A stretch of DNA of 64,000 bases from Pedobacter kyonggii (GCF_004310665.1 NZ_SIXF01000011.1:102268-166267), one strand, 5' to 3'; counted from the first letter of the stretch, positions 50,518 to 59,802 are shown. Notes: generated from the letters alone by a model not told the origin. Program-made: numbers and translations.

Positions 50518-51885
50518 CTATTTGCTCGGTGTAAGTACAAGATCTTCTATTTCTGCACTTTTCTGTGCCATAATGGTTCTGAAAATAAATACAGCAATGC
50601 CAATTCCGAGAATAATAAAACCGAGAAAAGTAAATGCACTGGTATAATCGATCAGGTCTTTTTGAATAGTATGCCCATTTTCGATTACATTTTTAGTCGC
50701 ATGACCAGCTTTGGCTTTAAACATAAATGCGATAAGCATGGCACCGATATTTCCACCAGCACCTACAATACCTGCTACACTACCAACTGCAAGTGGATTA
50801 ATGAAAGGAACAAGGCTGTACGTTGCTCCGTTGGCCATTTTTAAACTTAAACCGAAAACGAACATCATAAAAATGGCCATTCCGATATTTCCCGATTTTG
50901 CGAACCAGATCAGGCCGATTCCTTCTATCAAAAGCAATAGTGCAAGTAAAAGTGTTTTGCCATCAAATCCCCAGGTTTTGCCGATTTTATCAGCAACAAT
51001 TCCACCCAATGGTCTGGCAAAAACATTGATCCAGCCAAAAATACCTGCAACCATTCCGGCTATGGCAATTGTTGCGCCGAATGAATCGGTAAAAAAGATC
51101 GGTGCGAAGTTATCAACCGTTATTTCTACACCAAAACAGGCAGCGTAGGCAATGGTTAAAATCCAGGTACGGTAATCCTTTGCGGCGATTAAAAATGTGT
51201 TTTTGGTGCTTTTTATGTTTTCGTCTTTTAAATCCTTAAAATCTCCCTGTGGGCTATCCAAAGTATAACGGTGATATAAAAATGCACATACTAAAAGCAT
51301 TACACCAGGGAAAATCATAGCGTAACGCCAGCTGTCTTCAGTGCTACAAAAGCCCAGAGCGGTAATGCCAGAGGCAATTAATGGCATAAATAAATTGGCC
51401 GCACCACCACCTGCATTGCCAAAGCCACCTGCTGTTGCATTTGCGGTTCCTTTAATGTTCGGAGCAAACATAATGGAGGTGTGGAATTGGGTAATTACAA
51501 ACGATGCTCCGATTACGCCAATGGCTAAGCGGAAAAGCAAAAAGGAGGTATAAGAATTACTGGTTCCGATCAATAAAACGGGAATGGCACACAGTACCAA
51601 AAGCCAGGTGTAAATGAGTTTGGGGCCAAATTTATCAATTAGTCGTCCGATCAGTAAACGGGCAATTATGGTGGCTGATACAGATGCAATCTGAATGTTG
51701 CCCACCTGATCTTTGGTAAGGTGTAATTGCTCTCTTGCAATTTTCATTAAGGGGGCCATGCCGAACCAGGCAAAAAAGCAAAAGAAGAAAGTTAGCCAGG
51801 TGATGTGAAAGGTTTTCATCTGAACACCTTTGAGCGAAAATATATTTAATTTATCTAGCGGTTTAGTAATGGAGTTTAGTGTCAT
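50518..51885 (-). CDS. Nitrate/nitrite MFS transporter
   Basis: This 455-residue protein has about 12 membrane helices, of the NarK/NasA/NrtP branch of the major facilitator superfamily. Supporting stretches are FFFCFFAWFGMAPLMKIARE at the first helix, RLLIGRLIDKFGPKL between helices 2 and 3 and the glycine-rich NATAGGFGNAGGGAANLFMP and GIVGAGGNIGAML, which are the nitrate signature segments. It brings nitrate, and perhaps nitrite, into the cell. It lies directly upstream of the nitrate reductase gene and downstream of nirBD, all in one direction. The Met at 51885 adds an N-terminal tail; residue 22 (MKTFHITW) is an alternative start. Confidence 0.9.
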   Translation of the reverse strand: MTLNSITKPLDKLNIFSLKGVQMKTFHITWLTFFFCFFAWFGMAPLMKIAREQLHLTKDQVGNIQIASVSATIIARLLIGRLIDKFGPKLIYTWLLVLCAIPVLLIGTSNSYTSFLLFRLAIGVIGASFVITQFHTSIMFAPNIKGTANATAGGFGNAGGGAANLFMPLIASGITALGFCSTEDSWRYAMIFPGVMLLVCAFLYHRYTLDSPQGDFKDLKDENIKSTKNTFLIAAKDYRTWILTIAYAACFGVEITVDNFAPIFFTDSFGATIAIAGMVAGIFGWINVFARPLGGIVADKIGKTWGFDGKTLLLALLLLIEGIGLIWFAKSGNIGMAIFMMFVFGLSLKMANGATYSLVPFINPLAVGSVAGIVGAGGNIGAMLIAFMFKAKAGHATKNVIENGHTIQKDLIDYTSAFTFLGFIILGIGIAVFIFRTIMAQKSAEIEDLVLTPSK

Positions 51886-51922
51886 AACGGTCTGTTTAAG
51901 CGTAAATAAATAAATGGTTCTT

Positions 51923-52318
51923 TTAAAATTTATAGCCTAAGCCTACGCCAACATTCCACTCGCCATTTTTAACTGCGGTTTTAGGGTTGTAGTATAGCGG
52001 TACCTGTAGGGCTACATGGCGAAATACCGTTGTTAAGCCAAAACCAAGGTTAGGCGTGAGGGCTGCATTTTTTGGCGCTCCGGCGGCAACTTTATCTTCT
52101 TTGATTCTTAAACTGGGTAACAATCCCAATAAAACGGTGTAAGGTTTTTTGCTGAATTTAATGCTAGGACCTGTGCAGTTTATAAAAGCACCATGATCAA
52201 CATATCCGGCAACGATAGTACCATCGAATAAAACGGCTTTAGTTTGCGATTTAGCTGAAAAAAAGAACAAGGTAAGTGCAAGGCAGCCTGTTGCGGCTAC
52301 ATAATTAGGAATCTTCAT
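51923..52318 (-). CDS. Small exported beta-rich protein in the nitrate operon
   Basis: This 131-residue protein has a signal peptide (MKIPNYVAATGCLALTLFFF, cleavage near AKSQ). The mature part is rich in Gly and aromatic residues and ends in GVGLGYKF, a terminal Phe typical of outer-membrane beta-proteins. It lies between nirD and the nitrate transporter gene in the same direction, so it is probably part of the operon. I do not recognise a family. A small outer-membrane protein connected with nitrate entry is a guess from position only. Confidence 0.55.
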   Translation of the reverse strand: MKIPNYVAATGCLALTLFFFSAKSQTKAVLFDGTIVAGYVDHGAFINCTGPSIKFSKKPYTVLLGLLPSLRIKEDKVAAGAPKNAALTPNLGFGLTTVFRHVALQVPLYYNPKTAVKNGEWNVGVGLGYKF

Positions 52319-52378
52319 GTCGGTTTGGTTTGGGTTAAATTTTTTAATCAGAAAAAGTTTAAATCTTACTGGGTCAGG

Positions 52379-52726
52379 TTAAGATTTTGGCGTTGTACCA
52401 ATGTAAACAGTTCCGTTTTCTATCTTTACAGGATAGGTTTTTATTGCGCATTCATCGCCGCTTAAACATTCGCCAGTGCTCAATGAGAATGTTTTTTTGT
52501 GGAAAGGGCAGGCTACCTTAGGTTCATCGGTAGTAGATCCAATCATTCCACGGCTTAATGCCATCTGCTTTTTATGCGGACATTCATTTTGTGTGGCGTA
52601 CCACTCATTTCTTCTGGTGAAATAGAAAAGTGCAATCTGATCTTCACCATGTTTTACGCAAACGCCACCGTTCTCAATGGCATCCTCGACTCGGCAGGCT
52701 GCTAGCCAATTTGATTGTTCAGTCAT
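52379..52726 (-). CDS. nirD: Nitrite reductase small subunit (Rieske protein)
   Basis: This 115-residue cytoplasmic protein carries a Rieske [2Fe-2S] site: Cys-x-His in NECPHKKQMALS and Cys-x2-His in CPFHKKTFSLSTGEC. This short one-domain form is NirD, the partner of NirB in NADH-dependent nitrite reduction to ammonium. It lies 37 bases after nirB. The order nirB, nirD, small exported protein, transporter, nitrate reductase is consistent with one long transcript. Confidence 0.92.
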   Translation of the reverse strand: MTEQSNWLAACRVEDAIENGGVCVKHGEDQIALFYFTRRNEWYATQNECPHKKQMALSRGMIGSTTDEPKVACPFHKKTFSLSTGECLSGDECAIKTYPVKIENGTVYIGTTPKS

Positions 52727-52763
52727 AATTTTTGGGTTTTATAAGGTTTGTAAAGATTATTTA

Positions 52764-55277
52764 TTAAACTGTTTTCCATTCGGCGGTTCTTTTTTGTCCG
52801 CGCATCTCAACAAATTCTATAGTTGGATCTTTGTCTTCTGGTGCATTTACAAAATGAGAGAAACGTTTTCTGATCGCAGGATTTTCTACAGCTTCCTTCC
52901 ATTCACATTTGTAAGAGGCAATTAAGTTTTCAATTTCGTTTTCCCATTGGGCGGCCATTCCTAAACTATCGTTAATGATTACATTCCGCAGGTAATCTAT
53001 TCCACCTTCCATTTTGTTCAGCCAGGTTGCTGTTCTGGTAAGCGGATCGGCAGTGCGGATGTAAAACATCAAAAATCTATCGATGTACTTAATACAGGTT
53101 TCACTATCTAAGTCTGTTGCCAGTAAAAGGGCATGTTGCGGTTTGCTACCTCCATTACCACATACATACAGGTTCCAGCCTTTTTCGGTAGCAATAATGC
53201 CGAAGTCTTTACTCTGTGCTTCTGCACATTCTCTGATACAGCCACTTACAGCTGATTTGAACTTGTGCGGTGCGCGGATACCTCTGTATCTTTCTTCGAT
53301 CCGGATAGCAAAACTTACACTGTCATGCAAGCCAAATCTGCACCAGGTACTGCCTACACAGCTTTTAACTGTTCTTAATCCTTTTCCGTATGCATGTCCA
53401 CTTTCAAAACCTGCCGCAATTAATTCCTCCCAGATAATAGGAAGGTCGTTAAGGTGTGCGCCAAACAGATCAATACGCTGACCTCCGGTAATTTTGGTGT
53501 AGAGGTTATATTTTTTAGCTACTTCGCCAATTACTATCAATTTATCGGGTGTAATTTCGCCACCCGGAACCCTTGGTACCACTGAGTATGAGCCGCCTTT
53601 TTGAATGTTGGCCAGAAAACGGTCGTTACTATCTTGGGCTACATCATTTCCTTTTTTAAGGATCATTTCGTTCCAAAGGCTAGCTAGGAGTGATGACACT
53701 AATGGCTTACATACCTCACAACCGTCATTTTTGCCTAAAGCATCCAATACTTCATCATAACTTTTTAGTTCGTGGATATGGATAAGGTCAAAAAGTTCTT
53801 GTCTGCTATAGTTAAAGTGTTCGCATATTACATTTTTTATATACTTACCTTGTGATTTTAAGGTGTAAGTCATCAAGTCTTTAACCATTGGTAAACAGCC
53901 GCCGCAACCTGTGCCTGCTTTGGTGCATTTTTTAAGATCGTCGATGTTTTCGCAAGAGCCATCAGCAACTGCAGAACAGATATCACCCTTGCTAACACCC
54001 TCACAGCTGCAGATCAATGCACCGTCTGGTAAACCTGTAATTCCGGCTCCGCCAGCAGGTTCGCTTCCTCCGCGTGCACCCAGAATAAGTTCTTCGGGGT
54101 TTTCTGGTAATACAATCCGGTTATTAGAGGTCTGCAACAGCAGGTTGTAAGCTGTTGCATCTCCAATTAATATACCTCCTAAAAGGTATTGCCCGTCATT
54201 ACTAACATTTATTCTTTTATAAACGCCTTTGTGTTTGTTTTCGAAGATGATGGTGCGGCAATCGGGTTCGGTAATGAAATTATCACCAAAACTGGCCACA
54301 TCGATACCGATCAGCTTCAGTTTAGTACTCATATCAAACCCTGTGAAGGTTTTATCACCTTCGCAAAGGTTTGTAGCCAATACTTCGGCCATTTCGTAAC
54401 CAGGAGCAATTAATCCATAAATCATTCCATCGTACAAAGCGCATTCGCCGATGGCAAAAATAGCTGGATCGTTGGTCTGCATTTTTTGATCAACAACAAT
54501 TCCGCCACGCGGACCAACCTCGATACCGCAGGCCTTTGCCAGTTCATCACGTGGTTTTATACCAGCAGATATAACCAGCATATCTACATCTAAAGCCGTA
54601 TCATCGCTAAATTTTAATGCGGTAATACGGCCATCGCCTTCAATACTTGTAGTGTTTTTATTTAAGTGGATCTGTAAACCAAGATCTGCGAGTTTAGATT
54701 TAAGCATATCGCTACCTGCAGTATCAATTTGTCTTGGCATTAAACGCGGTGCAAATTCGATAATGCTCGTTCTTTCGATACCCAGATCTATCAATGCCTT
54801 AGCGGCTTCCAATCCCAGTAAGCCACCGCCGATAACCGAAGCTGTTTTGGCTTTTTTGGCATAACCGCTAATCAGGTCAAGATCTTCAATGGTACGGTAA
54901 ACAAAAACACCTTCTTTCTCGATGCCAGGGATATTGGGAACGAAAGCGCCCGAGCCGGTTGCAAAAACAAGAATATCGTAATGATAATCAAGTCCAATGG
55001 CGGTGTAAACTTTTTGAAGTTCGCGATCTATTTTAACGATTGGATTATTTAGGAAAAGGGTAATATTTTGCTCTTGATACCAGTTTTCAGTAGAAAGAGA
55101 AAGATCATCAGCAGTTTTTCCGTTAAAATATTCACTTAAATGAACACGGTCATATGCTCTGCGGGGTTCTTCGCCAAAAACGATAAGATTAAAAGAAGAG
55201 GTTTTTGATCTTAGCTTTTCGCAGAATTTATATCCCACCATTCCATTTCCTATTACGATTATTTGTGGTTCTTTCAT
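52764..55277 (-). CDS. nirB: NAD(P)H nitrite reductase large subunit
   Basis: This 837-residue enzyme has an N-terminal FAD/NAD domain (IIVIGNGMVGYKFCE, SVIGGGLLGLEAAK) followed by a BFD-type [2Fe-2S] segment (CSCEGVSKGDIC, GTGCGGCLP). The C-terminal siroheme/[4Fe-4S] domain has Cys-x5-Cys (CVGSTWC) and Cys-x3-Cys (CIREC). All cofactor ligands needed for six-electron reduction of nitrite to ammonium are present. It is the first gene of the nitrate operon on the minus strand. The 252-base gap to the divergent siroheme methyltransferase gene contains a perfect TGAT-N4-ATCA site. Confidence 0.95.
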   Translation of the reverse strand: MKEPQIIVIGNGMVGYKFCEKLRSKTSSFNLIVFGEEPRRAYDRVHLSEYFNGKTADDLSLSTENWYQEQNITLFLNNPIVKIDRELQKVYTAIGLDYHYDILVFATGSGAFVPNIPGIEKEGVFVYRTIEDLDLISGYAKKAKTASVIGGGLLGLEAAKALIDLGIERTSIIEFAPRLMPRQIDTAGSDMLKSKLADLGLQIHLNKNTTSIEGDGRITALKFSDDTALDVDMLVISAGIKPRDELAKACGIEVGPRGGIVVDQKMQTNDPAIFAIGECALYDGMIYGLIAPGYEMAEVLATNLCEGDKTFTGFDMSTKLKLIGIDVASFGDNFITEPDCRTIIFENKHKGVYKRINVSNDGQYLLGGILIGDATAYNLLLQTSNNRIVLPENPEELILGARGGSEPAGGAGITGLPDGALICSCEGVSKGDICSAVADGSCENIDDLKKCTKAGTGCGGCLPMVKDLMTYTLKSQGKYIKNVICEHFNYSRQELFDLIHIHELKSYDEVLDALGKNDGCEVCKPLVSSLLASLWNEMILKKGNDVAQDSNDRFLANIQKGGSYSVVPRVPGGEITPDKLIVIGEVAKKYNLYTKITGGQRIDLFGAHLNDLPIIWEELIAAGFESGHAYGKGLRTVKSCVGSTWCRFGLHDSVSFAIRIEERYRGIRAPHKFKSAVSGCIRECAEAQSKDFGIIATEKGWNLYVCGNGGSKPQHALLLATDLDSETCIKYIDRFLMFYIRTADPLTRTATWLNKMEGGIDYLRNVIINDSLGMAAQWENEIENLIASYKCEWKEAVENPAIRKRFSHFVNAPEDKDPTIEFVEMRGQKRTAEWKTV

Positions 55278-55451
55278 AAATCTTAAAGGTATTTTATGTT
55301 TTGTTGGTTTTTGTTTGTTGTTTTTTGTTTCGGATTATTTGTTTTGTTGTTTTTTGTTGGTAATAATCGATTCAAAAATACATGTTTTAATATTTATATG
55401 ATTTTTGATATTCAAATATAGGTTATAATTCAATTAAAAGTTGTTGTTGTG

Positions 55452-55463
55452 TGATTTTTATCA
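55452..55463. promoter_or_regulatory. FNR/CRP-type half-site palindrome between nirB and the siroheme gene
   Basis: TGATTTTTATCA is a perfect TGAT-N4-ATCA palindrome, the core of the FNR consensus (TTGAT-N4-ATCAA). It lies about 175 bases upstream of nirB and 67 bases upstream of the divergent methyltransferase gene. The FNR-like regulator encoded at 43.3 kb is the obvious candidate to bind it. The whole gap is T/A-rich, so chance must be considered. Confidence 0.5.
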
Positions 55464-55529
55464 TAAAAAATTTAATTTTTTAATAAATTTTCATCACTTT
55501 TATGTTTAAATAGTTAAATCATTAAAATT

Positions 55530-56294
55530 ATGAATCAAAAAACTAACGATTTTGGACTTTTTATAATGGGTGGAGGTCCTGGAGATCCTGAATTGATCAC
55601 TATGAAAGCTTTTAATGTGCTAAAAAGAGCAGAAGTTATTTTATATGATAACTTAAGTAATGAAAAATTGCTAGAAATTGCGCCGAAAAATTGTAAAATG
55701 ATCTATGTTGGTAAGCAACCTTATGGAAAATACACGCCACAAGAGAAAATAAACGAATTAATTGTCGAAAATGCCCAAAATTATCAAGTTGTGGTGCGTT
55801 TAAAGGGTGGAGATCCCTTTATTTTTGGCAGAGGCTTCGAAGAATTGATTTATGCGGAGGCTAGAGGCATCAAATGTCATTACATTCCAGGTATAAGTAG
55901 TATGCAGGGCGCAGGTTTTATTGATGTTCCTTTAACACACCGTGGCATTAGTGAAAGTGTTTGGATCCTTACCGGAACCAAGAAGGACGGAAGTTTAACC
56001 AATGATTTAAAGTGTGCCATGAAAAGCTCGGCTACAGTTGTTATATATATGGGTATGAAAAAAGTTGGCGAAATCTCTAAAGCTTATTGTGATGCAGGTT
56101 TAGGTGATATGCCTGCGGCAGTTATTCAGCATGCTACCTTGCCCAATCAAAAACAAGTGGTATGTTCAGTGCGAAATTTACAGGAATCTGCTGAACAAGC
56201 GGGCTTAACTTACCCTGCTATTATTATTATAGGTAATGTAGTGCAGGCTAAAGCTTATGCGAATTTAAATCAAGGAGAACTTTTATCAGCGTAG
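55530..56294 (+). CDS. cobA: Uroporphyrinogen-III C-methyltransferase (siroheme synthesis)
   Basis: This 254-residue SAM-dependent methyltransferase of the SUMT/CobA type begins with FIMGGGPGDPELITMKAFNVL and has YDNLSNEKLL, VRLKGGDPFIFGRGFEE and YIPGISSMQGA. All are strong family signatures. It makes precorrin-2, the precursor of the siroheme in NirB. It has no fused CysG dehydrogenase/ferrochelatase domain, so those steps are encoded elsewhere. It is divergent from nirB and shares its control region, which fits co-regulation with nitrite reduction. Confidence 0.93.
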   Translation: MNQKTNDFGLFIMGGGPGDPELITMKAFNVLKRAEVILYDNLSNEKLLEIAPKNCKMIYVGKQPYGKYTPQEKINELIVENAQNYQVVVRLKGGDPFIFGRGFEELIYAEARGIKCHYIPGISSMQGAGFIDVPLTHRGISESVWILTGTKKDGSLTNDLKCAMKSSATVVIYMGMKKVGEISKAYCDAGLGDMPAAVIQHATLPNQKQVVCSVRNLQESAEQAGLTYPAIIIIGNVVQAKAYANLNQGELLSA

Positions 56295-56451
56295 AAGGGT
56301 CCATTAGTTCATTTGTCCTTGATCATTACTGCATTGATTAATAGTTTATAGATTCACGGTTGATTGCATACGCGATAACTAAAATCTTAACTCCCTTAAA
56401 TCTTAATGGTCAGCCAAATAGATTAACTGTCTGAATGTTATCAATAAAATA

Positions 56452-56475
56452 GCCCGCAAGGTTTAACTTGCAGGC
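56452..56475 (-). terminator. Intrinsic terminator of the second fucosidase gene
   Basis: GCCCGCAAG (56452-56460) pairs with CTTGCAGGC (56467-56475) with one wobble around a 6-base loop. Read on the minus strand it follows the stop at 56496 and leads into TATTTTATTG. It may also serve the convergent siroheme gene. Confidence 0.7.
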
Positions 56476-56495
56476 CAATAATTAATATGGGTAGA

Positions 56496-57845
56496 TTAAT
56501 TTAAGGTCAATTCGATTACAGGGATTTCGAAGTCGGGTTTTTTCTTCGGTAGTTTTAATACCAAACTATTCCCAGTCGATTTTTGAGCATCAATCTGTAT
56601 TTCAGAGTTGTCATGTAAAAACTGCGCATATTTTGCCTTGTCTTTATATCCGTCCAGCGTAATGTAGCCTGTATTTGGATATTCAAACAAATGCACATAC
56701 AGTTTTTTGGTGTCGTTATTGTAAGTGAGTTTTACTCCCTCAGGCGCTTTAAATTCGGTTGGCGCAAAAGTACAGTGGTAAATAGATTTCGAATTGGCGT
56801 GCATCCAAAGGCCTAGGCTATCTAAAGCAATGTTTGCTCTGTTATCAAACTCACCACGCGCAGTGGGCCCAACATTTAACAATAAATTTCCTCCATTGGC
56901 TACTGAAGTAATCAACAGATCTAATAACTTCCTGTTGCTTTTCCAGGTGTTTTCATCACGGTGATATCCCCACGAGCCTGAAAAGGTTTGGCAGGTTTCC
57001 CAAACTTTGCCACGGTATTTTTCTAATTCCTTTGGACTAACCTGTTCAGGTGTTTCGAAATCTGTACCATCTTCGTAATCATTAAGATCCAAACGGTTAT
57101 CTACAATAATTTGTGGCTGCAGTTTTCTGATCTGCTTAAGTAGTGCTACCGAGCCCCAATCATCACGACCTTTACCATGTTTGCCCGGATAAGAGAAATC
57201 TGCCCAAAGAATGTCGATTTTGCCGTATTTAGTAAGTAATTCGGTTACCTGATCGTATAGGTACTTGCGGTATTTGGCTATATCCCGGTTCTTGTTCAGC
57301 GCTGTATATTCATCTTCATTATCATTGTTGGGCCTTAAGGGGTGATGCTTGTCAACAGGAAAATCGGGGTGGTGCCAATCAATCAGCGAATAATAAAAGC
57401 CTACTTTTATACCCTCGGCACGGAAAGCCTCAACAAATTCTTTAACCAAATCTCTTTTGGCTTGTGTATTGGTTGCCTTATAATCAGTGAATTTACTATC
57501 AAATAAAGTAAAGCCTTCATGGTGTTTGGTGGTTAATACGGCATATTTCATACCTGCTTCTTTAGCTTCTCTGGCCCATTTTTTTGGGTTAAATAAATCA
57601 GGATTAAACTGGTCAAAGTATTTCTGATAGTTTTCGTTGGTAATGTGTTCGTAATTTCTTACCCACTCATGACGGGCTGGTAATGCATACAGGCCCCAAT
57701 GGATAAACATGCCGAAGCGGGCATCCGTCCACCATTCCATTCTTTTGGTTTTTTGGGCAGCTGTTTCATTGCCCAATCTTTTTTGAGCAAAGCCAGGTAA
57801 GGTTAAGCCCAGTATGAACAAAGCTGATAAAATTGTTTTTCTCAT
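56496..57845 (-). CDS. Alpha-L-fucosidase (GH29), complete
   Basis: This protein of about 449 residues starts at the Met at 57845, which begins a good signal peptide (RKTILSALFILGLTLPGFAQ). A longer frame back to 57923 adds 26 residues with no signal character. GH29 features are RMEWWTDARFGMFIHWGLY, the catalytic Asp in ILWADFSYPGKHGKG and NGGNLLLNVGPTARGEF, which parallels the other GH29 gene. A short beta-domain follows. It is exported and would release alpha-L-fucose from glycans. It is a single gene ending in a hairpin; no SusCD pair or other fucose genes are adjacent. Confidence 0.92.
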   Translation of the reverse strand: MRKTILSALFILGLTLPGFAQKRLGNETAAQKTKRMEWWTDARFGMFIHWGLYALPARHEWVRNYEHITNENYQKYFDQFNPDLFNPKKWAREAKEAGMKYAVLTTKHHEGFTLFDSKFTDYKATNTQAKRDLVKEFVEAFRAEGIKVGFYYSLIDWHHPDFPVDKHHPLRPNNDNEDEYTALNKNRDIAKYRKYLYDQVTELLTKYGKIDILWADFSYPGKHGKGRDDWGSVALLKQIRKLQPQIIVDNRLDLNDYEDGTDFETPEQVSPKELEKYRGKVWETCQTFSGSWGYHRDENTWKSNRKLLDLLITSVANGGNLLLNVGPTARGEFDNRANIALDSLGLWMHANSKSIYHCTFAPTEFKAPEGVKLTYNNDTKKLYVHLFEYPNTGYITLDGYKDKAKYAQFLHDNSEIQIDAQKSTGNSLVLKLPKKKPDFEIPVIELTLN

Positions 57846-58040
57846 TTTTCGGTTTCTTTTGGTTAGTATATAATGGGCTAATTTAGTGAGGTATATCCTT
57901 GTAAAATGGTCGAATATGAGCAAAATATTAAGTTAAATTGGTTTAAGTTTTAACGGAGAAGGTTGAGTTTCTTAAAACTTTGAAGATGCTATTCTTGTTT
58001 AATTGGCAGTGTTGTGAAACTTAATTTGACAAAAGAAACG

Positions 58041-58892
58041 ATGAAAACTCAAAAAATACCTGCTAAACAGAACAAACAACCAGGGATAGAGGCGAAGATG
58101 GATCCAAGACCTGAAGTAATTAAAGCAAACTATAAGGGGGCAGGGAAACTGAATGATAAGGTTGCACTGATTACTGGTGGGGATAGTGGCATTGGGCGTT
58201 CGGTAGCGGTTCATTTTGCAAGGGAAGGTGCCAACGTAGCTATTGTTTATCTGGACGAAGATGTTGATGCAAAAGAAACCCAGAAAATGGTTGAAGCTGA
58301 AGGTAAAAATTGTTTGTTGATTAAAGGAGATGTTAAAAAGCCTGCATTTTGTAAAAAAGCTGTCGAAACAACGGTTAAAAAGTTTGGAAAGATCAATATT
58401 TTGGTAAATAATGCCGGCATGCAGGTTCCGCAGAAAGATCCAAAAAAGATCGACGATAAACAGTTAAACGATACCTTCCGTACCAACATATTTGGCTATT
58501 TTTACTTTGCGCACGAGGTATTGGAATATTTTCATGCAGGTGATACCATTATCAATACCACCTCGGTAACGGCTTATCGCTCTTCGCCAAACCTGATCGA
58601 TTATTCTTCAACTAAAGGCGCAATAACATCTTTTACCCGTTCGCTCGCTACAAATTTAGCCAAAACAGGGATTCGTGTAAATGCGGTGGCACCCGGACCT
58701 GTGTGGACACCACTTATTGTATCTACTTTTGATGAAAAAAAGATTAAGTCATTTGGATCTGAAACGGCCATGGAAAGGGCTGGTCAACCCTCAGAACTTG
58801 GGCCATCTTATGTATTTCTGGCATCAGACGATGCTTCATTTATCACCGGACAGGTAATCCATGTAAACGGTGGAGAAGTGGTAAACGGTTAA
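58041..58892 (+). CDS. Short-chain dehydrogenase/reductase
   Basis: This protein of about 283 residues starts at the ATG at 58041; a GTG at 58014 would add nine residues. The N-terminal extension (KIPAKQNKQPGIEAKMDPRP) is typical of the YhdF/YdaD general-stress SDR group. The Rossmann motif is TGGDSGIGRS, followed by NNAG and the catalytic Ser-Tyr-Lys (YSSTKGA). It ends in ITGQVIHVNGGEVVNG, as in classical SDRs. It would use NAD(P)H to reduce a carbonyl or oxidise an alcohol; the substrate is unknown. The potassium-channel gene follows 34 bases downstream. Confidence 0.88.
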   Translation: MKTQKIPAKQNKQPGIEAKMDPRPEVIKANYKGAGKLNDKVALITGGDSGIGRSVAVHFAREGANVAIVYLDEDVDAKETQKMVEAEGKNCLLIKGDVKKPAFCKKAVETTVKKFGKINILVNNAGMQVPQKDPKKIDDKQLNDTFRTNIFGYFYFAHEVLEYFHAGDTIINTTSVTAYRSSPNLIDYSSTKGAITSFTRSLATNLAKTGIRVNAVAPGPVWTPLIVSTFDEKKIKSFGSETAMERAGQPSELGPSYVFLASDDASFITGQVIHVNGGEVVNG

Positions 58893-58926
58893 TTTCTTTA
58901 CCTTTAATGAAATTTAAACCATTTCC

Positions 58927-59751
58927 ATGGCATCAGATCCACCTAAAGATTGGCGTTTTAAGCTTCATGAAGTTATTTACGAATCGAATACACCTGCAGG
59001 TAAAGTATTTGATGTTGGTTTATTGATTGCCATATTTTCGAGTATCATTGTGGTAATGCTTGATAGCGTTGTTGGTATCCATCAGCAATACGGCAAACTG
59101 TTTAATATTATGGAATGGATTTTCGCTGCGCTTTTCACTGTCGAATACATTTTAAGATTGGTGAGTATCAGAAAACCGATCAGTTATGTAATCAGTCCAT
59201 TAGGTATTATTGATCTGATTGCATTGTTACCTTCTTACCTGAGTATCTTTTTTATTGGCGCACAATCTTTACTGGTTTTTAGGGCACTAAGGCTACTTCG
59301 TGTTTTCAGGATATTCAAACTCGGGCATTTTTTAACAGAGATTAATTTTTTAACCCAGGCACTGAAAAATAGTGTGAGGAAAATCAGCATATTCCTGTTA
59401 ACCGTTTTAACCATCACCGTAATTCTTGGCTCTATTATGTATTTGGTAGAAAAGCGTGAAAATGGATTTTCGAATATCCCCGAAAGTATTTATTGGGCCA
59501 TCGTTACCATAACAACCGTTGGTTATGGCGATATTTCACCCATCACACCACTGGGTAAGTTTGTGGCCTCTGTAGTGATGCTGATCGGTTATGCTATTAT
59601 TGCTGTGCCCACCGGGATCATTACCCATGATATTGCTGTTGCGGCCAGGCAGAAAAAAGAATTACCAGAATCTTGTCCGAGCTGTAGTAGGGAAGGGCAT
59701 GATAACGATGCCTTGTTTTGCAAATATTGTGGCTCTTCTTTGTTTAAATAA
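58927..59751 (+). CDS. Voltage-gated potassium channel with C-terminal zinc ribbon
   Basis: This 274-residue protein with six membrane helices has S4 (about 116-133, FRALRLLRVFRIFKLGHF) with regularly spaced arginines. The selectivity filter is TTVGYGD (196-202), and S6 is in VVMLIGYAIIAVPTG. This is a compact Kv-type subunit, probably a tetramer. The tail carries four cysteines (250, 253, 265, 268: CPSC and CKYCG) that look like a zinc ribbon, in place of the RCK or cyclic-nucleotide domains of many bacterial channels. It follows an SDR gene of the stress type and ends at a bidirectional hairpin. Confidence 0.9.
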   Translation: MASDPPKDWRFKLHEVIYESNTPAGKVFDVGLLIAIFSSIIVVMLDSVVGIHQQYGKLFNIMEWIFAALFTVEYILRLVSIRKPISYVISPLGIIDLIALLPSYLSIFFIGAQSLLVFRALRLLRVFRIFKLGHFLTEINFLTQALKNSVRKISIFLLTVLTITVILGSIMYLVEKRENGFSNIPESIYWAIVTITTVGYGDISPITPLGKFVASVVMLIGYAIIAVPTGIITHDIAVAARQKKELPESCPSCSREGHDNDALFCKYCGSSLFK

Positions 59752-59782
59752 AAATGCCAGATAATTGCTGATCTGGCATTTT
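59751..59782. terminator. Bidirectional terminator
   Basis: AAAATGCCAGAT (59751-59762) and ATCTGGCATTTT (59771-59782) are perfect 12-base reverse complements around an 8-base loop, with A and T runs on the outer sides. It can end the channel gene on the plus strand and the acidic-protein gene on the minus strand. The left arm starts at the last base of the channel stop codon. Confidence 0.8.
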
Positions 59783-59802
59783 TATAACCGAAATAAATTG
59801 GC

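Noticed and set aside
50711-51148. 145-codon plus-strand frame inside the nitrate transporter gene
   Set aside because: It mirrors the membrane helices of the transporter in another frame (Pro/Ile/Ala-rich), typical of a shadow frame.
57846-57923. Longer N-terminus of the second fucosidase
   Set aside because: The extra 26 residues precede a textbook signal peptide starting at 57845 and have no signal character themselves.
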